A stretch of 64,000 nt of DNA from Duganella sp. BuS-21 (lineage in GTDB: Bacteria; Pseudomonadota; Gammaproteobacteria; Burkholderiales; Burkholderiaceae_D), in NCBI GenBank assembly GCA_041874725.1, contig CP097466.1:1860001-1924000 (forward strand). Direction: 5' to 3'. A model generated the notes under the pieces. It was not told the origin of the DNA and did not search any database. It saw only the letters and a list, made by a program, of their open reading frames with translations. How positions within the stretch are numbered: the stretch's first letter is position 1; the number at the start of each line of letters is the position of its first letter. Both the position numbers and the translations under genes were made by a program. Below are positions 1-8,734 of the stretch, piece after piece.

Positions 1-1547
1 GATGGCACGCCAGCTACCTCTAGCAGGTCTTTCATGCAGTGACGGAACGAGTATAGAACCTTGCGACTATTGGTTATTCCGATAGCTCGTTTGTAGCGAC
101 CAAAGAACTTTGAGAATGAACCTGATAGTTTGCCGTGAAAATCCTTGGTAAGTGTCGGGAAAAAGACGGTTTCCCCACTTTCACGCAGCCATTCGACATA
201 GCGCATAAGTCCTAACTCTATGAGTTCAGATGCAACAGGAACACGGCGGATAGACATAGCATTCTTCAAAGTTCGGCGATGGCTTTCAGGTACGTCATCA
301 TCGTTGAAGAGTTCGCGGTCCTCGTCGCAAGGCCGGTCTACGATATTTAAATACCACCCTGATGCGGGGTCTTGGCTTAGGTCGCCCAGAGCCAACCCGG
401 CAATTTCTTCTGGACGAGCACCGGTATAAAACATCATCAAGGGAATCCAATAACTTGCTTCGCCAGATTGCCCTCGCGAACGTTTGTGCTGCGTGAACAC
501 CTCCGAAGAAAACAGTGTCGAGAGGTCTGCATTATCAAAGGGTAGGCGGCGCTTCTTGCGTTGTTTGACCCCGTTTTCTTTGAACCCAAGCGTACTGGCA
601 GCGGGATTTGTTTTCAGAACATGCTTTCCTACGGCAATTTTGTAGATGGCGCGGATTTTTGAAATACGCTCGTTGATGGTCACGACCTGCAATCCTCTGT
701 CAAGCATGTGATGAGCAAAAGAGGTCATCAGTTCTGGCGTAACCTCATTTGGCATATGTACACCCGCATTTTCTGCAAATTTGCGTAAGTCACGCCAAGG
801 TGTTTGCGATGCAATGGTGGTTGATATGGGCCGCTCTCTCACATAGTCGCGCCAAGTTTCAAAGACTTTTTCCCAGTTGGGGAGCATAAGGTCTTGTGGA
901 GCTCGTTCAGGAGCGACGACATATAGCGGGTGAGTGTTTGCCGGGGCGACTTTGTCTGTTTCAACGAGGCCGCCGGATTGTCGCGTGAGTTGATAGTCCA
1001 GAGCCTCAATAACCGAACGCAGGAATACGTGGGTTGCGCGCTTCGCCTCGTCTTTTTCGGGAACATAGTTTAGTCCGCACAAGTGTAGGAAGCCATGAAG
1101 TGCAGGAAACACGCCTTGGCTTTTTCCTTGGGCTAGCATTCGACCTAACTCAGCGCGTTGAACTGTAAGTTTGGCGCCAAGCTCATCGAAGTCGTCGTCA
1201 TCAAGCCCATTTTGGCGGCAATGATCATCCGCCAACAGAACATTCCGCACCCAAAAACCAGCAACACTTTGAAGTTGTTCGTCATCGAGCTTAGTAACCC
1301 GTTTGGGATTTAGCGACGCTCGGTTGAGGTCTAGACTCTGGCGCTTCATACGGAACTCGGCGTCGATACGGGATAGTTCAGTGCGCGCACGTTCCTTGGC
1401 TTCCCTCAGGTCGGTGGTGCCAAGACTGCGTACGATGTGTTCTTGTTTCTCAGGGTAGGCCAATCGAAGGTCGGCAGGGATACGGCGACGCACATATTTA
1501 ATGCCATGCTTGCCGCGCTCGTAGATGTTTTCAGCAATTGCTTTCAT
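1..1547 (-). CDS. Tyrosine recombinase/integrase with DUF6538-like N-terminus (3' end outside window)
   Basis: A single open frame of about 515 codons runs from the ATG at 1547 leftward off the window edge. The N-terminus (IYERGKHGIKYVRRRIPADL) resembles the DUF6538 arm-binding region of phage and island integrases. A SAM-like core-binding segment follows (about residues 240-330), then the catalytic domain. Visible catalytic residues are box I Arg378 in TGARPEEIAGL and box II Arg502 in LYSFRHCMKD, where the usual His of HxxR is Tyr499. The nucleophile Tyr lies beyond position 1. The gene sits just downstream of the 3' end of tRNA-His on the same strand, the usual place for the integrase of a tRNA-integrated island. 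Base composition is clearly lower in GC than the chromosome to the right, which suggests transfer. Family assignment is strong; the identity of the element is unknown. Confidence 0.9.
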   Translation of the reverse strand, partial: MKAIAENIYERGKHGIKYVRRRIPADLRLAYPEKQEHIVRSLGTTDLREAKERARTELSRIDAEFRMKRQSLDLNRASLNPKRVTKLDDEQLQSVAGFWVRNVLLADDHCRQNGLDDDDFDELGAKLTVQRAELGRMLAQGKSQGVFPALHGFLHLCGLNYVPEKDEAKRATHVFLRSVIEALDYQLTRQSGGLVETDKVAPANTHPLYVVAPERAPQDLMLPNWEKVFETWRDYVRERPISTTIASQTPWRDLRKFAENAGVHMPNEVTPELMTSFAHHMLDRGLQVVTINERISKIRAIYKIAVGKHVLKTNPAASTLGFKENGVKQRKKRRLPFDNADLSTLFSSEVFTQHKRSRGQSGEASYWIPLMMFYTGARPEEIAGLALGDLSQDPASGWYLNIVDRPCDEDRELFNDDDVPESHRRTLKNAMSIRRVPVASELIELGLMRYVEWLRESGETVFFPTLTKDFHGKLSGSFSKFFGRYKRAIGITNSRKVLYSFRHCMKDLLEVAGVP

Positions 1548-1610
1548 AGTCTGCTCCACTAAGGTTGTGTGACAGACCGTGTATCAATTATTGTTTAGCC
1601 ATATACGACA

Positions 1611-1642
1611 AAGGCCTTGATTTCTATAGAAATCAAGGCCTT
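1611..1642 (-). terminator. Perfect palindromic hairpin between tRNA-His and the integrase
   Basis: A 32-nt perfect inverted repeat with arms AAGGCCTTGATTTC and GAAATCAAGGCCTT around TATA lies 20 nt beyond the tRNA-His 3' end. It can form a stable stem and probably ends tRNA transcription, although the following T-run is short. It could also be part of the attachment site of the element to its left. Confidence 0.6.
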
Positions 1643-1662
1643 GCGTGTACTTCGGTGTTCTT

Positions 1663-1739
1663 TGGGGTGGCTGATGGGGCTCGAACCCACGACAACAGGA
1701 ATCACAATCCTGGACTCTACCAACTGAGCTACAGCCACC
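1663..1739 (-). tRNA. tRNA-His (GTG anticodon)
   Basis: Read on the minus strand, the acceptor arms GTGGCTG/CAGCCAC pair. The anticodon loop contains TTGTGAT with anticodon GTG, the T-loop is GTTCGAGCC, and the CCA end is encoded. The extra 5' G (position 1739) facing C73 is the histidine identity element. The 3' end borders the integrase region, so it is a likely integration target. Confidence 0.97.
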
Positions 1740-1842
1740 ACTGTCTTACTTCCGCTTTTCAACTAGTGCTGAACAACGAGCCAGAATTATACAAGCCGTT
1801 GTGCAATCCTGCAAATTTAAATTGAAGATTTTTTTCGTTTGC

Positions 1843-2673
1843 CTAAACGGCAATTTTTTCCACCGGCGTAGACAGGCCCAGCAAGCTGGCGAACGCCCGC
1901 GTCAGCGCGGCCACCTCGCCGCTGGTGCAGCCTTTCAGCGTGGCCTGATCGCCATCCGCCGACTGCAGCAGGCCACCGGCTTCCAGCAAACGCCCCAGCT
2001 GGCGCGCGACGGCATCGCCGGTATCGATCAATGTCACGTCGGTGCGCTCATGCTCGCGCAGCACGCGTTCAATGCCGTCGCGGACGAAAGGGTAATGGGT
2101 GCAGCCCAGCACCAGCGTATCGGCGCCCTGGTCCAGCAGCGGCGCCACGTAGCGCTCCAGCATGGCGCCGATCTGCGGCGCCTCCAGGTCACCCTTCTCG
2201 ATCTCATCGACCAGGCCCACCGCCGGCTGCAACAGGAACTCGGCCCGCGTGGCCGCGCTGATCTGCTCGCGCAGTTGCAGAAACTTCTCGCCCTTGAGCG
2301 TGCGCGCCGTCGCCAGCACGCCGACCTTGCCGTTGCGCGAGGCTGCGGCAGCCGGCTTGAGACCCGGCTCCACGCCCACCACCGGCAATTCCGGATAGCG
2401 CGCCCGTACCGCCTTGATGGCGGCCACCGTGGCCGTATTGCAGGCCACCACCAGCGCCTTGGCGCCTTGCGTCAACAGATACTCCGTCACCGCCAGCGCG
2501 CGGTCGACCACGTACTGCTCGGTCTTGTCGCCATATGGCGCATGGCCGGAATCGGCGAAGTACAGCAAATCCTCGTTCGGCAACTGCGCGCGGATATGGC
2601 GCAGCACCGATAGCCCGCCCACACCGGAATCGAAAACCCCGATGGGCGATGCGGGTGAGCGGGCGATCTGCAT
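1843..2673 (-). CDS. murI: Glutamate racemase
   Basis: Interconverts L- and D-glutamate in the cytoplasm to supply D-Glu for peptidoglycan. The frame extends upstream to 2721, but the start at 2673 (MQIARSPASPIGVFDSGVGG) matches family length (276 aa) and removes a non-homologous extension. Both catalytic cysteines are present: Cys78 in VACNTA and Cys191 in LGCTHYP, with the DSGVGG substrate loop at 15-20. The start codon overlaps the fumarase stop by one base (TGATG), so translation is probably coupled to the upstream fumarase gene. Nothing about the protein is unusual. Confidence 0.96.
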   Translation of the reverse strand: MQIARSPASPIGVFDSGVGGLSVLRHIRAQLPNEDLLYFADSGHAPYGDKTEQYVVDRALAVTEYLLTQGAKALVVACNTATVAAIKAVRARYPELPVVGVEPGLKPAAAASRNGKVGVLATARTLKGEKFLQLREQISAATRAEFLLQPAVGLVDEIEKGDLEAPQIGAMLERYVAPLLDQGADTLVLGCTHYPFVRDGIERVLREHERTDVTLIDTGDAVARQLGRLLEAGGLLQSADGDQATLKGCTSGEVAALTRAFASLLGLSTPVEKIAV

Positions 2674-4202
2674 CAGACGGTTACGACAGGCACGTTCAGC
2701 TGCTCGATGCGGGTCTTCCATTCCGCAGGACCGGTGTTGTGCACCGAGGTACCAGCGGAATCGACGGCCACGGTCACCGGCATGTCGACCACGTCGAACT
2801 CGTAGATCGCTTCCATGCCCATGTCGGCAAAGCCCAGTACGCGCGACTGCTTGATCGCCTTCGATACCAGGTAGGCCGAACCGCCGACCGCCATCAGGTA
2901 AGCCGACTTGTGCTTCTGGATCGACTCGATGGCGGCAGGGCCGCGTTCGGCTTTACCGATCATCGCGATGAGGCCGGTTTTCTCCAGCATCATGTCGGTG
3001 AATTTGTCCATGCGGGTGGCGGTGGTCGGACCGGCCGGGCCGACGACTTCGTCACGCACAGGATCGACCGGGCCGACGTAGTAAATCACGCGGTTCTTGA
3101 AGTCCACCGGCAGCTCTTCGCCCTTGGCCAGCATGTCCTGAATGCGCTTGTGTGCGGCGTCGCGGCCGGTCAGCATTTTGCCGTTCAGCAGCAGGGTCTG
3201 GCCCGGCTTCCACGAAGCGACTTCTTCCTTGGTCAGCGTGTTCAGATCGACGCGCTTGGACTTCTCGGTATCCGGCGCCCACGACACGTCAGGCCAGGTC
3301 GACAGCGGTGGCGGCGTCATGTAGGCAGGACCGGAGCCGTCCAGCACGAAGTGGCCGTGGCGGGTGGCGGCGCAGTTCGGGATCATGGCGACCGGCTTCG
3401 ATGCAGCGTGGGTCGGATGCATCATGATCTTCACGTCCAGTACGGTGGTCAAGCCGCCCAGGCCTTGCGCGCCGATGCCCAGGGCATTGATCTTGTCGCA
3501 CAGTTCGATACGCAGTTCTTCCAGCTTGTTCTGCGGGCCGCGTTGCTTCAGCTCGAACATATCGATGTCTTCCATCAGCACTTCCTTGGCCATCAGCATG
3601 GCCTTCTCGGCGGTGCCGCCGATACCGATGCCCAGCATGCCAGGCGGGCACCAGCCGGCGCCCATGGTCGGCACGGTCTTCAGTACCCAGTCGATCAGCG
3701 AATCGGAAGGATTCATCATGATCATCTTCGACTTGTTCTCCGAACCGCCGCCTTTGGCTGCGACCTTGACGTCGACGGTATCGCCTTCCACCAGCTCCAT
3801 GTGGACCACGGCCGGCGTGTTGTCCTTGGTGTTCTTGCGGTCAAAATGCGGGTCGGCGACAATCGACGCGCGCAGCTTGTTGTCGTCGAAGTTATACGCG
3901 CGGCGCACACCTTCATTGACGGCGTCGGTCACGGTGCCGCTGAAGCCCTCGAAGCGCACGCCCATGCCGATCTTCAGGAAGACGTTGACGATGCCGGTAT
4001 CCTGGCAGATCGGACGCTTGCCCTCGGCGCACATGCGCGAGTTGGTCAGGATCTGCGCGATGGCGTCCTTGGCGGCCGGGCTCTGCTCGTGTTCATAGGC
4101 GCGGGCCAGGTGCTCGATGTAATCGGCCGGATGGTAATAGCTGATGTACTGAAGCGCGGCGGCAACGGATTCGATCAGGTCTTCTTGCTTTATGATGGTC
4201 AT
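2673..4202 (-). CDS. Class I (iron-sulfur) fumarate hydratase
   Basis: Catalyses fumarate to malate in the TCA cycle; cytoplasmic [4Fe-4S] enzyme of the FumA/FumB type. The 509-aa length and continuous alpha/beta domains fit the single-polypeptide class. Cluster-ligand candidates are the Cys in RPICQDTGIVNVF near residue 64, the Cys in WCPPGMLGIGIGG near 183 and the Cys in PNCAATRHGHF near 275. C-terminal beta-domain motifs include GPTTATRMDKFTD and GKAERGPAAIES. It follows the UPF0114 gene by 15 nt and is coupled to murI downstream, so the three genes form a probable minus-strand operon. Confidence 0.95.
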   Translation of the reverse strand: MTIIKQEDLIESVAAALQYISYYHPADYIEHLARAYEHEQSPAAKDAIAQILTNSRMCAEGKRPICQDTGIVNVFLKIGMGVRFEGFSGTVTDAVNEGVRRAYNFDDNKLRASIVADPHFDRKNTKDNTPAVVHMELVEGDTVDVKVAAKGGGSENKSKMIMMNPSDSLIDWVLKTVPTMGAGWCPPGMLGIGIGGTAEKAMLMAKEVLMEDIDMFELKQRGPQNKLEELRIELCDKINALGIGAQGLGGLTTVLDVKIMMHPTHAASKPVAMIPNCAATRHGHFVLDGSGPAYMTPPPLSTWPDVSWAPDTEKSKRVDLNTLTKEEVASWKPGQTLLLNGKMLTGRDAAHKRIQDMLAKGEELPVDFKNRVIYYVGPVDPVRDEVVGPAGPTTATRMDKFTDMMLEKTGLIAMIGKAERGPAAIESIQKHKSAYLMAVGGSAYLVSKAIKQSRVLGFADMGMEAIYEFDVVDMPVTVAVDSAGTSVHNTGPAEWKTRIEQLNVPVVTV

Positions 4203-4217
4203 GATGTTCTCGCGGGA

Positions 4218-4814
4218 TTAATGGGATTTGGAATCGTTGTGCGTCATCGTCGTCAAGCGGTCGGTATAGGCGATGGCGATGGCCGACAGCAGGAACACGA
4301 TATGGATCGCGGTTTGCGCGATCAAAACTTGCGCGGTGTAGGAACTGGCGTTGATGAAGGTCTTCAGCAGGTGGATCGACGAAATGCCGATGATCGCCAT
4401 GGCCAGCTTGGTCTTCAGCACGGAGGCATTCACATGCGAGAGCCACTCCGGCTGGTCCGGATGGGTATCGAGGTTCATGCGCGAGATAAAGGTTTCGTAG
4501 CCGCCGATAATCACCATCACCAGCAGATTGGAAATCATCACCACATCGATCAGGCCGAGGACCACCAGCATGATGGTGGTTTCATTGAGCTTGCTCGGCA
4601 CCGGCGCGCCGGGCACGGTGACGGCCTGGATGATGTGTTGCAGCGCGGCCTCGTTGCCCATGGCTGCGCCGATCAGATCCTTCAGCTCGACCCAGAAATG
4701 GAACACATAGACGCACTGCGCGAGGATCAGGCCGAGGTACAGGGGCAACTGCAGCCAGCGGGTCATAAAGATAAAAGCGGGCAGGGGGCGCAGCTTAGGT
4801 TTAGGCTCGGTCAT
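4218..4814 (-). CDS. UPF0114 (YqhA/TIGR00645) inner-membrane protein
   Basis: The open frame begins at 4934, but the ATG at 4814 (MTEPKPKLRPLPAFIFM) has an upstream GGAG and gives the usual family size (198 aa). Hydrophobic stretches at about residues 20-40, 65-85, 120-140 and 150-175 indicate three or four membrane helices. The sequence LPLYLGLILAQCVYVFHFW and the segment around SNLLVMVIIGGYETFISR match the UPF0114 family. Function is unknown. It lies at the head of the fumarase-murI operon and diverges from acs. Confidence 0.88.
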   Translation of the reverse strand: MTEPKPKLRPLPAFIFMTRWLQLPLYLGLILAQCVYVFHFWVELKDLIGAAMGNEAALQHIIQAVTVPGAPVPSKLNETTIMLVVLGLIDVVMISNLLVMVIIGGYETFISRMNLDTHPDQPEWLSHVNASVLKTKLAMAIIGISSIHLLKTFINASSYTAQVLIAQTAIHIVFLLSAIAIAYTDRLTTMTHNDSKSH

Positions 4815-5024
4815 TAGGGCAAAACTCCTGGAAATGAGGCAGACTAGGAAGACTGCCGACATTTTACACGTGCTGTCGGGCGACCGCATCGGCAGGCTGC
4901 ATTGAAAGATTGGTAAAATTGTCGTGCATGCCATCCTCCGCCGGGGAAGGGCAGGGCTGTAAGGGCACAGTAAGCGATCACGTTTATGTTTGATAGCAAA
5001 CGACTACTACAAAATGGAGACACC

Positions 5025-7010
<1,986 letters not shown>

Positions 7011-7017
7011 GCAGCGT

Positions 7018-7060
7018 CGTCGTTCTTGCGAAAGCGGGACCCCATGCGGAGGTGATGACG
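7018..7060. repeat. Degenerate copy of GTCGTTCCCGC-type palindromic repeat
   Basis: GTCGTTCTTGCGAAAGCGGG followed by ACCCCATGCGG and ending GATGACG resembles the fuller element at 59041-59103 with mismatches. It lies just after the acs stop and may act in mRNA 3'-end folding. Confidence 0.5.
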
Positions 7061-7075
7061 TACCGGCAAATAATG

Positions 7076-7104
7076 TTGGTACTCGTCGGAATCTTTGCTA
7101 TAAT
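7076..7104 (+). promoter_or_regulatory. Sigma-70 promoter of tRNA-Ser
   Basis: TTGGTA (7076-7081) and a perfect TATAAT (7099-7104) are separated by 17 bp, and the tRNA begins 30 nt downstream. The fit and spacing make this a credible strong promoter. Confidence 0.75.
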
Positions 7105-7133
7105 TCGGCGCTTCCCGAGGTTTGGGAAATGCA

Positions 7134-7223
7134 GGAGAGGTGGATGAGCGGTTGAAGTCGCACGCCTGGAAAGCGTGTATAGGGTCAAACCTATCGGGGG
7201 TTCGAATCCCCCTCTCTCCGCCA
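7134..7223 (+). tRNA. tRNA-Ser (GGA anticodon)
   Basis: The gene is 90 nt with the long variable arm of class II tRNAs. GGAGAGG pairs with CCTCTCC, the anticodon loop CTGGAAA carries GGA, the T-loop is GGTTCGAATCC, and the gene ends with an encoded CCA (GCCA). It reads UCC/UCU codons. Confidence 0.97.
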
Positions 7224-7235
7224 AAGACACAAAGC

Positions 7236-7265
7236 AAAAAGCCACCCTCGGGTGGCTTTTTTGTT
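7236..7265 (+). terminator. Rho-independent terminator after tRNA-Ser
   Basis: The stem AAAAGCCACC/GGTGGCTTTT with a short CTCG-type loop is followed by TTTTTTG, 12 nt after the tRNA. Confidence 0.85.
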
Positions 7266-7461
7266 TTGTGGCTTTGACGGAGAGAAGCAAGCCCCCTGCG
7301 GGGCTTGCGCGGGGGATTCGAAGGGCTGGGCGTACTCGCCCAGCCCTCTCCGAATCGTCCATCTGCCGCCGCTGCGCGGTGGCGCGCCGAAGGCGCAGCG
7401 CGCAGCGCGCAGCGCCAAAAATTCCACCATGCACTATTTCCAATTACCCGCTATTCGGGAA

Positions 7462-8103
7462 CTACGACCGCTTCGACTGCCCAATCACGCTCGCCACCTT
7501 GGTGGTAATCATATCGACCGCCGGGCCGTTGGCGCCGTGCGGAATGATGACGTCGGCGTTGCGCTTGGTTGGCTCGATAAACTGCTTGTGCATCGGGCGC
7601 ACCGTTTCCAGATACTGGCCGATAACACTCTCCACCGAACGGCCGCGTTCGGTGATATCGCGTTGCATACGGCGGATGAAGCGGATGTCGGAGGCGGTGT
7701 CGACATAGATCTTCAGCGACATCAGGTCGCACAAGGCCGGGTCATACAGGGCGAACAGTCCTTCGATCACGATGACGGGGGCTGGCTTAACCGGAATGGT
7801 CCGGTCGGAGCGGTTGTGGATCGTGAAGTCGTACTCCGGCATTTCGATCGCATTACCATTGCGTAAAGCTTGCACGTGTTGCACCAGCAAGGACCATTCA
7901 AAAGCCTGCGGATGGTCGTAGTTCGTCTGGCTGCGGACTTCAGGGGTAAGATGGGTTTGGTCGCAGTAGTAGTCGTCTTGCATCACGACTGAGACCATAT
8001 CGCTGCCGAACGCCGCGAGCACTTTCTGGGACACAGTGGACTTGCCACTGCCGCTACCGCCTGCGACGCCAATAATAAACGGTTGGAAGGAAATCGTATT
8101 CAT
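7462..8103 (-). CDS. udk: Uridine kinase
   Basis: Phosphorylates uridine and cytidine to the monophosphates in pyrimidine salvage. The 213-aa length equals the E. coli enzyme. The P-loop GGSGSGKST is at residues 15-23. Family motifs VVMQDDYYCDQTHL, NYDHPQAFEW and VIVIEGLFALYDPAL follow in order. The product is a soluble cytoplasmic protein. It stands alone on the minus strand after tRNA-Ser with no partner gene in this window. Confidence 0.96.
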   Translation of the reverse strand: MNTISFQPFIIGVAGGSGSGKSTVSQKVLAAFGSDMVSVVMQDDYYCDQTHLTPEVRSQTNYDHPQAFEWSLLVQHVQALRNGNAIEMPEYDFTIHNRSDRTIPVKPAPVIVIEGLFALYDPALCDLMSLKIYVDTASDIRFIRRMQRDITERGRSVESVIGQYLETVRPMHKQFIEPTKRNADVIIPHGANGPAVDMITTKVASVIGQSKRS

Positions 8104-8146
8104 GCCGAATGATACCGGAACCGCGACCGAACTGACAGTTGCGGAC

Positions 8147-8317
8147 TTATCCGATCAGAAGGAAGCTTGTAGCGGATATTCCTTTCCAGTCCGGTTGTGC
8201 TGATTGAACATGCACCAATTTTCCGTCGAACTGAGAGGGGCATTGAGGAACGGCTTCAGCAGCGCTGCCGACATGTGGGAGCGCTGCGGCAAACATAAGC
8301 ACAGTCATTTGTCTCAT
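8147..8317 (-). CDS. Small putative exported protein, possibly a remnant
   Basis: A 56-codon frame starts at 8317 with MRQMTVLMFAAALPHVGSAA, which looks like a signal peptide, followed by a short tail containing one Cys. Its start lies only 5 nt below the stop of the broken PEP-CTERM gene on the same strand. I do not recognise the family. The abrupt end suggests either a very small exported protein or the 5' stump of a longer gene. Confidence 0.4.
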   Translation of the reverse strand: MRQMTVLMFAAALPHVGSAAEAVPQCPSQFDGKLVHVQSAQPDWKGISATSFLLIG

Positions 8318-8321
8318 GTGG

Positions 8322-8569
8322 TCACCGGATGATGTAGACGGAGCGCTTGCGCGCAATGAAACCGATCAGCCCCAGGCCCAGCGCGAGCATGGCGTAGGTG
8401 GCGGGTTCCGGCACGGCGCGCACCAGGAAAGTTTCAGCTGCGGGGTCGTTGTTGCGGAGATTGCCGATCGGCGCCGGGGACGGTCGGGGTGACTGGCGGC
8501 GTGCGCGGGCACCGCACATACTACGATAACGCTCAGTGCACTTAATATTTTCCAGAGTTTTTTCATTTT
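8322..8569 (-). pseudogene. Small PEP-CTERM protein interrupted by a frameshift
   Basis: An ATG at 8569 has a very strong ribosome site (GGAGGAGG, 8573-8580) and begins the signal peptide MKKLWKILSALSVIVVCAVP. The PEP-CTERM sorting segment (VPEPATYAMLALGLGLIGF followed by ARKR) lies in another frame and stops at 8322. The two parts must be joined by a shift near 8470-8490 to give a protein of about 81 aa. PEP-CTERM tails direct exported proteins to exosortase processing. This is a decayed gene or a sequencing indel. Confidence 0.7.
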
Positions 8570-8645
8570 GGCCTCCTCCAAACCTGCTTTCAATGGTACG
8601 CCCTTGAGCCTACCGCGCGCTTGCCTCATCTTGGCTCGGCGATGC

Positions 8646-8674
8646 TATGGGTTCCCGCTTTCGCGGGAACGACA
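8646..8674. repeat. Half copy of GTTCCCGC...GCGGGAACGAC repeat
   Basis: GGGTTCCCGCTTTCGCGGGA followed by ACGAC matches the right half of the element at 59041-59103. It is a short palindrome in the gap ahead of the sensor kinase. Confidence 0.6.
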
Positions 8675-8734
8675 GGGTGGTATGCGCATTGGGGTAGAAT
8701 CATGCGCTAATTACAACTACTCAGCGAGCGTCCC

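Noticed and set aside
2535..4817. A 760-codon plus-strand frame
   Set aside because: It is antisense to fumarase and its neighbours, and no motif or ribosome site is seen.
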